A stretch of 38,677 nt of DNA from a virus. Shown here in pieces: positions 1 through 9,158 of this stretch. The stretch is from positions 1 to 38,677 of IMG/VR virus record IMGVR_UViG_3300023174_000345; one strand, 5' to 3'. The stretch's first letter is position 1; each line of letters starts with the position of its first letter. The notes below the pieces were generated by a model, which saw only the letters and a program-made list of their open reading frames with translations, was not told the origin of the DNA and did not search any database. The translations under genes were made by a program, and so were the position numbers.

Positions 1-1241
1 CTGGTACTGGAGGTCCACTAGCAACAGTATCTCAGTTTCAATATATAAATGCTGATAATATTAATAGCACACAGGGATTAACAGTAACCGGCTCTCTTAA
101 TATAACTGGTAGCCAAACTATAACAGGTTCAATTATATTTAATGAAGGAGCTCGAATAACATCAACTTATTACGGCAACACATTCCCAGGATATATTGAT
201 ATCGTAGCAGGAGCAAAGAATGGATTCGTTGAGTTACTATCATATGATGCGTCATCTTCTCTTTTTATTGATGATTTTGGTGTTTATATAAACACAAACT
301 CAAGTTCATTATTTAATTTATGGGAATTTAGAAACGATGGTAGATTACTAGCTCCTAGAGGAATAGAAGCTCCTTCATTTACAGGATCATTGTTTGGAAC
401 TTCTAGCTGGTCAACAAATGCATTAACAGCATCATTAGCACCGAATTATCTGCCAATAGCTAGTACATCCTCCATGTTAGAATCATTTGTATTAAATTCT
501 CAAACGTCTAGTTTCATAACTAATTCACAAACTAGTTCATTTACCAGATTAGCTACAGGATTAGTAACAGCTAGTGTTACTCCTACGCAATTCCAGGTAG
601 CAAGTGGAAGCTCGACAGAATTTGTAGTTACAGGAACGGGAGTTACTATAGGAAATATAATAACAGATACACATAGAGTAACCGGATCGTTAAATATATC
701 AGGATCAGTAATAGCCACATCCTTTGCAGGAAGCTTATCCGGAACGGCTACGACAGCATCTTATATCGCACCTACAAACGCTGGATTAGCAGGAGTACCA
801 TACACTGTATATAACTTACCGTCGGCAGTTGCATTAAGCCAAATAGTAAGTACTTCAATAGATTTTAACATTGGTACATCTCAACTTAGGAATGGCAGTC
901 TTCTCGTTCTTCAAGGATATATGTCGAGAGCTTCAGGAACAGGTACAGTGACTTTTAGCTGGACTGCTAATTCCAACGCTAACTCAGGGAGTCAGACATA
1001 TACATCCAATACACAATATGGTATACAGTTTTACTGGACAGCTAAATACCTATCAGGTTCAGATAGTTTAAGATTTTTTAGAACTCCTACAACATCGTTT
1101 GTTGTAAACAACACAATCACTCCCACATCATTTGATGTACCATCATCATCTAGCGCTTTTACAATAAACTTTAGAGCGATTGTTACTGCAGGATCTATGA
1201 CAGGAGCAACTGAAAACGTAACTTGCCAAATTATATATTAA
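1..1241 (+). CDS. Tail fibre / appendage protein, 5' end missing
   Basis: The reading frame is open from base 3, well upstream of the first ATG at 390, and stops at 1239-1241, so this is the C-terminal part (about 412 residues) of a longer protein. It is rich in Ser, Thr, Gly and Ala and carries repeats of the type TGSL-x-GT-A/S-S-W/Y. These are typical of beta-structured fibre proteins in marine T4-like phages. The last 150 residues lack these repeats and look like a globular tip. It lies in a run of similar fibre genes upstream of the neck genes. A role in host adsorption is inferred from composition and position; no enzymatic motif is visible. Confidence 0.75.
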   Translation, partial: GTGGPLATVSQFQYINADNINSTQGLTVTGSLNITGSQTITGSIIFNEGARITSTYYGNTFPGYIDIVAGAKNGFVELLSYDASSSLFIDDFGVYINTNSSSLFNLWEFRNDGRLLAPRGIEAPSFTGSLFGTSSWSTNALTASLAPNYLPIASTSSMLESFVLNSQTSSFITNSQTSSFTRLATGLVTASVTPTQFQVASGSSTEFVVTGTGVTIGNIITDTHRVTGSLNISGSVIATSFAGSLSGTATTASYIAPTNAGLAGVPYTVYNLPSAVALSQIVSTSIDFNIGTSQLRNGSLLVLQGYMSRASGTGTVTFSWTANSNANSGSQTYTSNTQYGIQFYWTAKYLSGSDSLRFFRTPTTSFVVNNTITPTSFDVPSSSSAFTINFRAIVTAGSMTGATENVTCQIIY

Positions 1242-1242
1242 T

Positions 1243-1371
1243 ATGAAATACTTATATTGGATACTAGAAGGAGAGGATGTGACACAACATTACTCTGATA
1301 CAAAGCCTGAAAACTATTATAGATTATTTGAATTAGGAGAGGATGGAAACTATTGGGAAATATTTAACTGA
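1243..1371 (+). CDS. Small hypothetical acidic protein, 42 aa
   Basis: A 42-codon ORF starts 1 base after the fibre stop codon (TAA-T-ATG), suggesting translational coupling. The product begins MKYLYWILEGEDV and ends GNYWEIFN. It is rich in Tyr, Trp, Glu and Asp and has no membrane segment. The spacing and codon use fit a real gene, but it is short and I do not recognise a family. It could be a small virion or chaperone-like accessory of the fibre upstream; that is only a guess from its position. Confidence 0.45.
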   Translation: MKYLYWILEGEDVTQHYSDTKPENYYRLFELGEDGNYWEIFN

Positions 1372-1414
1372 CTATAAACAACACATTGATTTTTTTGATA
1401 TTATCTGCTATTTG

Positions 1415-1422
1415 ATATTTAT
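1415..1422 (+). promoter_or_regulatory. Late-type promoter box ATATTTAT
   Basis: ATATTTAT lies 11 bases before the start codon at 1434, with no clear TTGGA box upstream. The same octamer recurs just upstream of several other structural genes here. I take it as the extended -10 element of a phage-directed late promoter, by analogy with T4 late promoters; this is inferred from recurrence. Confidence 0.5.
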
Positions 1423-1433
1423 ATGCGATCCAG

Positions 1434-2009
1434 ATGGCCGAAAACAATCAAATAGTAATCTCCCAAGAAACACGAAAAATCGTAGTTGTAGAACGTGAAC
1501 GTGTTGCTGGACCTATTATACAGGCCGATAGAAAAACTATTGCAGTAGACAATGAGAATCAAGCTAACATAACTGCTCAAGTACCTAATCCAGGTATCAT
1601 TGTTATTGGCAATACTCCGGATACAAATATATCAATATCACATCCAGTAACACGGATTGTAGATGTTGTTACCGCCGGACCTCAAGGACCTCAAGGACTA
1701 AAAGGTGATAAAGGTGATCCGGGAGCTATTACATCTGCTGCAGGTTTAGTAATAGATGATTATCTAATTATTAAAAATGCCTATACTCGTTTAGAATTGG
1801 CAAATAGTAGTAGTGTTGCTTTAAATATATCAAGTAGTGCCGCAACTGTAATGCGTGTACAAGATATCAATCAGCGTAATCTATTTGAAATCTCTGGATC
1901 AGGTGTAGTGCAATTTGCTACCCAATCCAATGCACCTAATAGCACAGAAAATGCTACGCCGGGCAAGCTATGGTTTACTAGTACAGATTTTTACGTAAGT
2001 TTAGATTAA
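1434..2009 (+). CDS. Virion appendage protein with short collagen-like segment
   Basis: This is a 191-residue protein with three parts. Residues 1-80 are beta-rich and Val/Ile-rich with no recognised fold. Residues 82-97 are five Gly-x-y triplets (GPQGPQGLKGDKGDPG), a collagen-like trimerising segment. The C-terminal 90 residues end in a hydrophobic stretch around LWFTSTDFYVSLD, similar to the ends of other phage fibre subunits. Collagen-like repeats are common in trimeric phage fibres. It lies between fibre genes and follows a late-type promoter box. The likely role is a trimeric fibre or fibre connector; the exact position in the virion is unknown. Confidence 0.6.
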   Translation: MAENNQIVISQETRKIVVVERERVAGPIIQADRKTIAVDNENQANITAQVPNPGIIVIGNTPDTNISISHPVTRIVDVVTAGPQGPQGLKGDKGDPGAITSAAGLVIDDYLIIKNAYTRLELANSSSVALNISSSAATVMRVQDINQRNLFEISGSGVVQFATQSNAPNSTENATPGKLWFTSTDFYVSLD

Positions 2010-2013
2010 CAGA

Positions 2014-2021
2014 ATATTTAT
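2014..2021 (+). promoter_or_regulatory. Late-type promoter box ATATTTAT
   Basis: ATATTTAT lies 17 bases upstream of the ATG at 2039, followed by an A-rich leader. It is one of a recurring set of such boxes in front of structural genes. Confidence 0.5.
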
Positions 2022-2038
2022 AAAAAAAGAAATAAGAT

Positions 2039-3907
2039 ATGCCAAGTTGGAAGAAAATAATCGTATCAGGTTCCGATGCTCAATTATCAAATGTAAATAT
2101 TGGTGGCGCTGATTCACAATATGATTCTGGATTATTCGATTCATTTACTGCTCAGACTACCGTTGCCAGTGCCGTACAAAATATCAACGATGTATTAGCC
2201 GGCCTAGCACCTCAACAAGCGCCTGAACTAACTGAGGTATCTCGTATAAGTGGTACAGCTGGTTCAACTGCGTATATAGGATTTGATGATAGCACTACTA
2301 TTACAGGATATACAGGAGTTCAAGCATCTGCATCGGCTATAGGAGCTACGCAGGTAGCCGCATTTAATCAATTTTCAACGGATGGAAGTCTTAGATTAGG
2401 GGTGGTCGGTACTACAATGAATGGGGTTAAGATTCAGTTAAACCCAAATGTATCTGCTAATACTGGTACATATACTAATTACAATCAGTATGCATTTAAA
2501 TCACCCGCAGATCCGACTACAACTCCGGAAACATATTCAATATGGTTGAATGGTTCGAAACTCAATGATTATGTAGTTTCATCTGCAACCGCGACATTAA
2601 GCGCTACAGCATCAGGTAATCCGGCTACTCCGATAGGTACATTTACTTTATCTTCCGCTAAATCAGCTCAATTCACTACTTCCGGTAATACATTAACATT
2701 GTTTAAACATCGGTCTGGTTCATTTTCATTTGGTTCATCAGTATCTTTATGGAGAAATGGTTATAACTATTTAACTATATCACAATCATATGGAGGTACG
2801 TTATATGATACAAATTATATTGATTGGGTATATGATCCGAATTCGACGGCATGTACGGTGAATTTATTTACTACAAGATCTACTACCGAAGGCGGGGATG
2901 ATACTACTATTTATACTGGTACTAAATGGATGTCTGGAATAAAATATTACACCGGAATTTCATTTAAACCTACTGCATCGATATCAAATTGGTATGCTAA
3001 TTCATATACTTTACCCAATGCAACATTCACTTATGCATATACACCTTATGTATATACTGGTACTACGACACCGACAAGTCAGACATCAACAGTAGCCGTT
3101 TCTAATACATCGAATACTGCATCTAGAGCAGAATTAGTAGGTACCACAATAACCATGCCATCAAGTGTAAGATTATTAGGACAAGGTGTTACATTGGCCG
3201 GCTCATTGACACATTTCAAATCATCAAAGACTCCATCGCTTAGTACTATTACAATGCCTAAACCGATGTATGATCCTATATCTACTGCTAATACCGCTTT
3301 AGTTGAAAATTTCTGTCTTGAAAATTATCGATATAATAATATTACATATGTGACCCAAGCAGCTGCAGGAGCGGCTACGGCTCGCGATAGCGGATCATAT
3401 GATTCGACTCAGTTAATTGTTACTAATGGAGCATTGCGTCGTCCTAGTTATTTAATAACTACATTGAGTCTAGGTAGCGGATTATCGACTGTATCGCCTG
3501 TGCAATCTAGTACATTAAGTAATACCAGTACTACAAATCAAGTATATATTCGTAGATTTCAGTTACCTCTTGGTACATATGCCGGTTTATCTGTTACTAT
3601 TGAAGGTTTCGGTATTAATTTACTTACCGCTGGTCAATCTAATTCGATAAATGTTTATTTACATGTACCAGATATGACTAACGATACCTTAGGATATGAT
3701 ACATCATATGTACAAGCAGTTAATGGTATTACTATTGATTCATCATTTCCATTAACATCTACATCTACGAATCCGGCATTGTTTAAATTTAATTTTAGTG
3801 CTGGTCGTATTTCATCCGATGGATCTACGAGTGGATATGTATTTCTTAAATTGGAAAGTACTAATCAAGCTTGGGCAGGATATATTAATAAAATAACAGT
3901 AGCGTAA
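2039..3907 (+). CDS. Large tail fibre protein with PSWKK N-terminus
   Basis: A 622-residue protein rich in Ser, Thr, Gly and Asn. It starts MPSWKKIIVSGSDAQLSN, almost the same N-terminus as the 238-residue protein at 5808. This suggests a shared virion docking peptide with different bodies. Residues about 30-60 (LFDSFTAQTTVASAVQNIND) match a segment often seen in large structural proteins of marine phages. The rest is beta-rich without recognised enzymatic motifs. It is preceded by a late-type promoter box and an A-rich leader without a strong Shine-Dalgarno sequence. A receptor-binding or long-fibre role is inferred from length, composition and position. Confidence 0.7.
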   Translation: MPSWKKIIVSGSDAQLSNVNIGGADSQYDSGLFDSFTAQTTVASAVQNINDVLAGLAPQQAPELTEVSRISGTAGSTAYIGFDDSTTITGYTGVQASASAIGATQVAAFNQFSTDGSLRLGVVGTTMNGVKIQLNPNVSANTGTYTNYNQYAFKSPADPTTTPETYSIWLNGSKLNDYVVSSATATLSATASGNPATPIGTFTLSSAKSAQFTTSGNTLTLFKHRSGSFSFGSSVSLWRNGYNYLTISQSYGGTLYDTNYIDWVYDPNSTACTVNLFTTRSTTEGGDDTTIYTGTKWMSGIKYYTGISFKPTASISNWYANSYTLPNATFTYAYTPYVYTGTTTPTSQTSTVAVSNTSNTASRAELVGTTITMPSSVRLLGQGVTLAGSLTHFKSSKTPSLSTITMPKPMYDPISTANTALVENFCLENYRYNNITYVTQAAAGAATARDSGSYDSTQLIVTNGALRRPSYLITTLSLGSGLSTVSPVQSSTLSNTSTTNQVYIRRFQLPLGTYAGLSVTIEGFGINLLTAGQSNSINVYLHVPDMTNDTLGYDTSYVQAVNGITIDSSFPLTSTSTNPALFKFNFSAGRISSDGSTSGYVFLKLESTNQAWAGYINKITVA

Positions 3908-3921
3908 ACGAAAAATAATAT

Positions 3922-5538
3922 ATGGGATTAACACAAAAAAATCAGTTAGCAATTGCGATAAAAAAATCAGTTGGTAAAGGTCATACTAACACGCAATTCG
4001 GTCCTGAAAATGAATCGGTTGGTTCATATGAACAAATTGGGCCTAATAAAATATTCGGCGAAACTGTCGATTCAACCCCATTATATGCTACAAGTACTGC
4101 TGATACCCATTTATATAAAACGGGATCGGATAGTGTAACGCAATTTACTCGATTTACGTTGCAACGTCTTCAAGATGGTTTGTATACTCCGGCTGCTGGT
4201 GCGTTATCTACCTTAACAATTGAAGATGATTATAATACCGCTGGCGGATATACACCAAGTGTAAATTACCATGCCTATATGGCAAAATTAACAGGTAGTT
4301 ATGTCGCAGATACCACAGCTATAAATTCGTTTACCGGATTAGGGTCATCACCATTTATTAACAATGCCGCGGCTACTGGATCGGATAGTATTCCATTAGG
4401 TCAATTACAAATCATTCCTCCAACCTTTGGATCTGATTATACATTAACTCTTCGGGATGCATCATTTAATGCTATCAAGCCTTTAAGCGGACTTAACTGG
4501 TATTTTGATTATTCCAATGGTATATTATTTGTACAAGATGATTATTCAGGCGTAGGAGATAACGAACCAGCATATGTAGATGCGTATATATACATAGGAA
4601 AATCGTTAGAAACTAAATTAACAGAACTATCTGCTGGATCCGGCGGAGGTGGTGGATCGGGTGTTGGTTGGAGCAAATCAGGTACAGTATTATTTACATC
4701 TGAAAGTTATTCACAAGTACAAATTACCGGTTCATTGTTAGTATCTGGTTCCAATGTGAATTTAAACGTTCTTGGTAACATTACCGGTAGTTATATTTCC
4801 GCATCTTTAGGATTTATTGGCAACGGTAAGCAATTAACAAATGTAACAGCCTCATACATATCACCTGGATCAGTTACCATATTAAAAAATGGTTCCACTG
4901 CTATAGAAGCATTGACAGATAAATTATTCGCCTCTAGTAGTTTAGTTGTATCTGGTTCTGGTATTGCTTTTGCAGTGTCAGGTACGGTTGATATGCAATA
5001 TGCTACATTTACTAGTAGTTTGTTACCAAAAGACAATCAGATACAAAATTTAGGTTCTGATACAAAACAATGGAATAAAGCTTGGATCAAATCTGGTTCA
5101 TTTACAGATCTATCAGTTAGTACTATAAGTGGTAACACTGCAACATTTAGCACCGTTAACGTTACCACATTGAATCAAACAACAACTACTAATCTCAATG
5201 TATCACAATCGTTTATTACATTGTCATCTGGTAGTAACGCATTGCAGCTTAGTAATGGGTTGTTAGTACAAAAAAGCACTTCAGGTACCGGAGTAGCTGA
5301 TGGACTTATCTATGCTCAACCTGAAAATACTGATTTATATGGCACAGCAAATCGTTGGGCATTTTCATCTAGTATTAGTTTAGGAACCGCTCAAACAGCG
5401 AAAGCTCGTAACATTGCGCCATTCATGCAAATCCAAACCGCAGCATTTACTGGCAATGAATCGCCGGTACTTGGTAAAGGAGATTTCTTAATGGTATCTG
5501 GATCTGGTGCAACAGATGGATTATACATTTATTTTTAA
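3922..5538 (+). CDS. Tail fibre / structural protein
   Basis: A 538-residue protein. The N-terminal region (MGLTQKNQLAIAIKK, then SVGKGHTNTQFGPENES and an IFGE motif) matches the start of a structural family I know from many marine phages. A glycine-rich linker of about ten residues near residue 240 (SAGSGGGGGSG) separates this from a second half made of TGSL / ASYIS repeats like those in the first fibre of the window. The end (GDFLMVSGSGATDGLYIYF) resembles a fibre tip. It starts 14 bases after the previous gene, so they probably share a transcript. Function is inferred as a fibre or fibre-base subunit. Confidence 0.65.
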   Translation: MGLTQKNQLAIAIKKSVGKGHTNTQFGPENESVGSYEQIGPNKIFGETVDSTPLYATSTADTHLYKTGSDSVTQFTRFTLQRLQDGLYTPAAGALSTLTIEDDYNTAGGYTPSVNYHAYMAKLTGSYVADTTAINSFTGLGSSPFINNAAATGSDSIPLGQLQIIPPTFGSDYTLTLRDASFNAIKPLSGLNWYFDYSNGILFVQDDYSGVGDNEPAYVDAYIYIGKSLETKLTELSAGSGGGGGSGVGWSKSGTVLFTSESYSQVQITGSLLVSGSNVNLNVLGNITGSYISASLGFIGNGKQLTNVTASYISPGSVTILKNGSTAIEALTDKLFASSSLVVSGSGIAFAVSGTVDMQYATFTSSLLPKDNQIQNLGSDTKQWNKAWIKSGSFTDLSVSTISGNTATFSTVNVTTLNQTTTTNLNVSQSFITLSSGSNALQLSNGLLVQKSTSGTGVADGLIYAQPENTDLYGTANRWAFSSSISLGTAQTAKARNIAPFMQIQTAAFTGNESPVLGKGDFLMVSGSGATDGLYIYF

Positions 5539-5547
5539 AGTTATATC

Positions 5548-5733
5548 ATGGAAATAGGAAAATTACTTAAACTTCAATCTGAAGAAAAGAAAAAGGTAGA
5601 AGTATTTACAGTTACGGAACTAGCATTGTTGCTAACTCTTATTAAAGGAGCATCATTCCGTGGCGAAGATATTGAATCTGTATATAATCTAGTTCTCAAG
5701 CTTCAGGACATGTATCTGGCGCAGAACAAATAA
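5548..5733 (+). CDS. Small hypothetical helical protein, 61 aa
   Basis: A 61-residue protein starting 9 bases after the fibre gene. It is charged and predicted mostly helical: a Lys/Glu-rich N-terminal part (LQSEEKKKVEVF), then a helix-rich region (TELALLLTLIKGASFRGEDIE) and a C-terminal helix. Proteins of this size and pattern occur beside fibre genes in other T4-like marine phages, usually without assigned function. Placement within the fibre operon suggests a structural or assembly accessory. I cannot name a family. Confidence 0.55.
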   Translation: MEIGKLLKLQSEEKKKVEVFTVTELALLLTLIKGASFRGEDIESVYNLVLKLQDMYLAQNK

Positions 5734-5736
5734 TTA

Positions 5737-5799
5737 TTATTGTAATTGTCGGCCCGTAAGGGAAGTGGGCACTGCATTCAGTGTAACCAACCACAATAA
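5737..5799 (+). other. Possible structured RNA leader before fibre gene
   Basis: The gap between the 61-aa gene and the fibre at 5808 can fold. TTATTGT (5737-5743) pairs perfectly with ACAATAA (5793-5799). Inside are GCCC/GGGC (5752-5755 with 5767-5770) and ACTG/CAGT (5771-5774 with 5779-5782). The stretch is visibly more GC-rich than nearby spacers and ends just before an AAAGGA ribosome-binding site. This could be a processed or regulatory leader. No known RNA family was recognised and no folding energy was computed. Confidence 0.3.
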
Positions 5800-5807
5800 A
5801 GGAACAT

Positions 5808-6524
5808 ATGCCAAGTTGGAAAAAACTTATTATCTCGGGCTCCGATGCAGCCTTATCATCGCTTGTATTAACTACCGGGTCATTAGCATTGAATGTTAAT
5901 GGCAGGACGCGATTATCATCGTCTGTTAATGTAACAGGATCTGTTAATATACGTGACGGCTTTTTATATGTACAAAATAGCTTAGATACCGATGCTCGTG
6001 TAGCATATGATAGCACCGGGTATCAATCAATTAATTATCAATCCAGGATGTTAAAAGATGTAGCTGGTAATTCATCTGTAACATATGGAGGCCCATTAAT
6101 ATTATATAAGCATGCTTTAATGTATAATGTCAGTGTCGGTCAAGAAGGGGATATCATAACAATTGCAAATTCAGCCCATGTGACATTGGAAAAACCTACA
6201 GGCTTACTTATTGACTTAACTCAATATGAACCGTTCTCTGGAATCAGCACACAACTATATAATACATACTATCAATATACATATACAATGGCATATCCTA
6301 TAGGTGCACCTAACTCTCTGCAATGGCAGCGTATAGGAACTATTGAAGTATTTAATTATAACAATAGTCTTTCTTTTTCGCAATCTATAAAAATTGAACA
6401 GGGAACTGCTCCTGCTAGTATAGCATTTGATACAGGTGGCACGGTAGACCCTACAAAATTATATTTCACTGCGGATGATGATAATATTCAAATCATTCTT
6501 AAATATAAAGCGTTGATAATGTGA
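5808..6524 (+). CDS. Short fibre protein with PSWKK N-terminus
   Basis: A 238-residue protein beginning MPSWKKLIISGSDAALSSL, nearly the same as the 622-residue fibre upstream, then a TGSL segment and a beta-rich body without enzymatic motifs. An AAAGGA ribosome-binding site stands 5 bases before the ATG. The shared N-terminus argues that both proteins attach to the same virion site or each other. It is the last fibre-type gene before the neck genes, roughly where T4 has its short fibre and whisker genes. Likely an adsorption or appendage subunit. Confidence 0.65.
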   Translation: MPSWKKLIISGSDAALSSLVLTTGSLALNVNGRTRLSSSVNVTGSVNIRDGFLYVQNSLDTDARVAYDSTGYQSINYQSRMLKDVAGNSSVTYGGPLILYKHALMYNVSVGQEGDIITIANSAHVTLEKPTGLLIDLTQYEPFSGISTQLYNTYYQYTYTMAYPIGAPNSLQWQRIGTIEVFNYNNSLSFSQSIKIEQGTAPASIAFDTGGTVDPTKLYFTADDDNIQIILKYKALIM

Positions 6525-6572
6525 TACCTTATAATATCTCATCTCGATAATTATTACAAAAGAGATTAGGTA

Positions 6573-7730
6573 ATGGCAGTTAATATAAGCGTATGGCCAG
6601 GTTCATCATCATTCTTTCCTGGAGATACTGTGTTTGGGTACTATGACTACGACTTCGATTTTCAGACCGATGCCGATGCCACCGCTAAGTGGTGTGCCCA
6701 ACGGTTAGGATATCCGATACAAGAAGTTGAATTACAGCCAAACCATTTCTATATGGCATTTGAAGAAGCCGTAACAGAATTTGGTAATCAAGTTAACATG
6801 TATAGTGCCCGCGATTCTTTCATGAATGTGTTAGGATCATCTACCTCTCTTAACTTAACTAACCGAGTTGTTAGTGCTAATTTTAACGGGGTTCTGCACC
6901 TATCAAAAGAATATGGTAGCCTAGTAGATACCGGAGGATCTTTAACGTTGTATACGGGAAGTATCAATGTGCAATCCGGCCGTGCCGTATATGATATAAC
7001 CGATACTTCTAGAGTATATTTTGAAACTGGATCGGTAGCAAATGATGCTATTACAGTTAAGCGTTTCTTCCATGATAATCCACCTGCAGTTGCTAGATAC
7101 TTTGATCCTTATTTAGGTTCTGGTACCAATACGCAATTAATGTTGAATTCATTTGGTTGGGGTAACTATTCTCCAGGTGTATCGTTTATGATGTTACCAA
7201 TGTATGCTGATGTATTACGTTTCCAGGCAATTGAATTGAATGACATGATTCGTAAATCATCATACGGATTTGAATTCAGTAAAAATAGATTACGTATCTG
7301 GCCAGTACCTACTATGGACTTTACAATCTTTTTCCATTATCATTTGAATTCGGAAAGAGATAATCCATTACGTACTCCTTCTGGATCTATTTCGGATTTA
7401 AGTAACATTCCATATAGTAACATGTCATATGAAAATATCAATGACATTGGAAGGCAGTGGATTAGAAAATATGCATTGGCATTGTCAAAAGAAATGTTAG
7501 GACAGGTACGTGGTAAGTATTCTAGTGTACCTATTCCAAATTCAGAAATCACTTTGAATGGCGCAGATCTTTTAAGTCAGGCACAAACAGAAAAAGACGC
7601 ATTGTTAACTGAATTGAAAGAAATGTTGGATAGTTTTTCTAGACAATCTCAATTAGAACGTAAAGATGCGGAAAGCACTTCGTTACAAAGTCAAATGATA
7701 AAGATACCACTTAAAATTTATACAGCGTAA
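6573..7730 (+). CDS. gp13: Neck protein, gp13-like
   Basis: A 385-residue protein (T4 gp13 is 309). Residues 40-75 (ATAKWCAQRLGYPIQEVELQ followed by a FEEAVTEFGNQV helix) match the N-terminal domain typical of T4-like neck/head-completion proteins. That domain has an RLG-P motif followed by VEL and a helix packed with acidic residues. The C-terminal third is helical and charged. It is followed in the T4 order by genes that look like gp14 and gp15, which strengthens the call. The neck closes the filled head and joins it to the tail. The sequence is diverged from T4, so the assignment leans on motif and order. Confidence 0.6.
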   Translation: MAVNISVWPGSSSFFPGDTVFGYYDYDFDFQTDADATAKWCAQRLGYPIQEVELQPNHFYMAFEEAVTEFGNQVNMYSARDSFMNVLGSSTSLNLTNRVVSANFNGVLHLSKEYGSLVDTGGSLTLYTGSINVQSGRAVYDITDTSRVYFETGSVANDAITVKRFFHDNPPAVARYFDPYLGSGTNTQLMLNSFGWGNYSPGVSFMMLPMYADVLRFQAIELNDMIRKSSYGFEFSKNRLRIWPVPTMDFTIFFHYHLNSERDNPLRTPSGSISDLSNIPYSNMSYENINDIGRQWIRKYALALSKEMLGQVRGKYSSVPIPNSEITLNGADLLSQAQTEKDALLTELKEMLDSFSRQSQLERKDAESTSLQSQMIKIPLKIYTA

Positions 7731-8266
7731 TGGCATTATTTGGATCAGGTAGAGATGCTAACTTTGTTAGATTAATTAACAAAGAACTTATCAATAGAGT
7801 AGTTGATATTGAAATCGAGTACTATCAATTGGCTACCCCATTGACACCTGAAAACTTATACGGTGAATCGACAGAAAAGATATTTTATCAACCAGTTCGT
7901 ATTCCATGTTTAATTGATCGAGCCGAAGTAACTGCCACATCAGATGAAGGTGGTATTAACTTTACACGTACTAGTATATTTGCATTTCTATTGGATACAT
8001 TGAAAGAAAAGAGTATAGTGGCAACGGCAGGTGATTATATAAAATGGGACTCATCATATTACGAGATAGATAACATTCAATTGAATCAGTATTGGGGCGG
8101 CAAGAATCCTGATACATATCCTGGTAATGTATTCAATGAAACCAATGAATTTGGTTATAATATATCATTGATAGCAGAAACACATAAAACTCGTATTGAT
8201 CGTCTTAATATCGAGCAAACACGAATTGGCATTAATAACAATTATTATATGCCTAAAAACTTATAA
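7730..8266 (+). CDS. gp14: Neck protein, gp14-like
   Basis: A 178-residue protein whose ATG overlaps the stop of the gp13-like gene (TAATG), so the two are translationally coupled. The core contains YGESTEKIFYQPVRIPCLI and later KWDSSYYEIDNIQLNQYWGG with NEFGYNISLIAETHKTR. This pattern of a short beta-domain ending in a charged tail is found in gp14-type neck or head-tail connector proteins of T4-like phages. It is shorter than T4 gp14 (256). The call rests mainly on its place between gp13-like and gp15-like genes. Confidence 0.5.
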   Translation: MALFGSGRDANFVRLINKELINRVVDIEIEYYQLATPLTPENLYGESTEKIFYQPVRIPCLIDRAEVTATSDEGGINFTRTSIFAFLLDTLKEKSIVATAGDYIKWDSSYYEIDNIQLNQYWGGKNPDTYPGNVFNETNEFGYNISLIAETHKTRIDRLNIEQTRIGINNNYYMPKNL

Positions 8267-8269
8267 GGT

Positions 8270-9136
8270 ATGGCAAAGTCTAGATTTAAGAAAACACAAA
8301 GTACTTGGAGTCCAGATCCAATTGAATCTAGGGCATTTCAAGTACGTCGCGACAATGATAAAGTGTCATATCGTGGAGTACGTCTATATGATGTGGACTA
8401 TGCAGTATATGCTCATATCAAAAACTATTTGGCATTACCTATTGCCCAAAACAATACCACAATTGAAATTCCGGTAGGTTTTGCAAACGGAGAACACTGG
8501 AGCCAGATTCAAGCTCATGGATACATGCGTGATTCGGGTGGTATGTTAATGGCACCGCTTATCATGATTAATCGTACCGGATTTCAAACTAGAGATGATG
8601 TACCTCAATTAGATGTTAGTCGTAGTCCAGATAATGTTCCGGGGGCAGGTGGTGGTTCTAGTATCATATTGAAGAAAGCGTATACTTCAGCTAATCGTTA
8701 TGATAGATTCAATATCACAAACAATAAAAAGCCGTCTCAAGAGTTCTATGCTTTAGCAACACCGGAATATATTGAAGTATCATATGATATTTTAATTTGG
8801 ACCGAATACCAAGAGCAAATGAATGGCCTAGTAGAACAATTTCAGTTTCATGATGGATTTGCTTGGGGTGATACCTATAAGTTTCCATGTAATCTAGATG
8901 GTGTATCATTTAATATAATCAATGCACCTGGTGAAGATAGATTAGTTCGTGCAACTATTCCGGTTAGAGCCAAAGCTGCTATATCAGTTCCATTCGAAGA
9001 TTTCCGTAGTGCCATTGATAAACGTATCAGTGTTAAACGAGTTGTGTTTGGAGATGAGCAAATATCATTTGATACTCCAAATAATCCAAATGACCAAATA
9101 ACAAATACCGGAGATAGTTTCAAAAAGCTACTGTAA
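8270..9136 (+). CDS. gp15: Tail completion / sheath stabiliser, gp15-like
   Basis: A 288-residue protein (T4 gp15 is 272). Several blocks line up with T4 gp15. Residues 60-90 (NNTTIEIPVGFANGEHWSQI) match its early beta block. A central MLMAPLIMINRTGFQ block matches the ILPRINLHLV region. EYIEVSYDILIWTEYQEQMN matches the YELSIFTRYEDDM block. The C-terminal RATIPVRAKAAISVP resembles the final strand. gp15 caps the end of the sheath/tube and binds the neck. It starts 3 bases after the gp14-like gene and completes a 13-14-15 cassette. Confidence 0.6.
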   Translation: MAKSRFKKTQSTWSPDPIESRAFQVRRDNDKVSYRGVRLYDVDYAVYAHIKNYLALPIAQNNTTIEIPVGFANGEHWSQIQAHGYMRDSGGMLMAPLIMINRTGFQTRDDVPQLDVSRSPDNVPGAGGGSSIILKKAYTSANRYDRFNITNNKKPSQEFYALATPEYIEVSYDILIWTEYQEQMNGLVEQFQFHDGFAWGDTYKFPCNLDGVSFNIINAPGEDRLVRATIPVRAKAAISVPFEDFRSAIDKRISVKRVVFGDEQISFDTPNNPNDQITNTGDSFKKLL

Positions 9137-9150
9137 GGCTTTTGTGAAAC

Positions 9151-9158
9151 ATATTTAT
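9151..9158 (+). promoter_or_regulatory. Late-type promoter box ATATTTAT
   Basis: ATATTTAT lies upstream of the coiled-coil gene and the tail sheath gene. It is followed at 9161-9175 by an imperfect inverted repeat (GGGA ... TCCC). No TTGGA box is evident at the expected distance. Confidence 0.45.

Noticed and set aside
500-718. Minus-strand open frames throughout the window
   Set aside because: All lie antisense inside well-supported + strand genes, lack coherent protein features and have no promoter or gene context.
8196-8477. + strand frame over the gp14/gp15 junction
   Set aside because: It overlaps two better-supported genes and its translation has no recognisable features.
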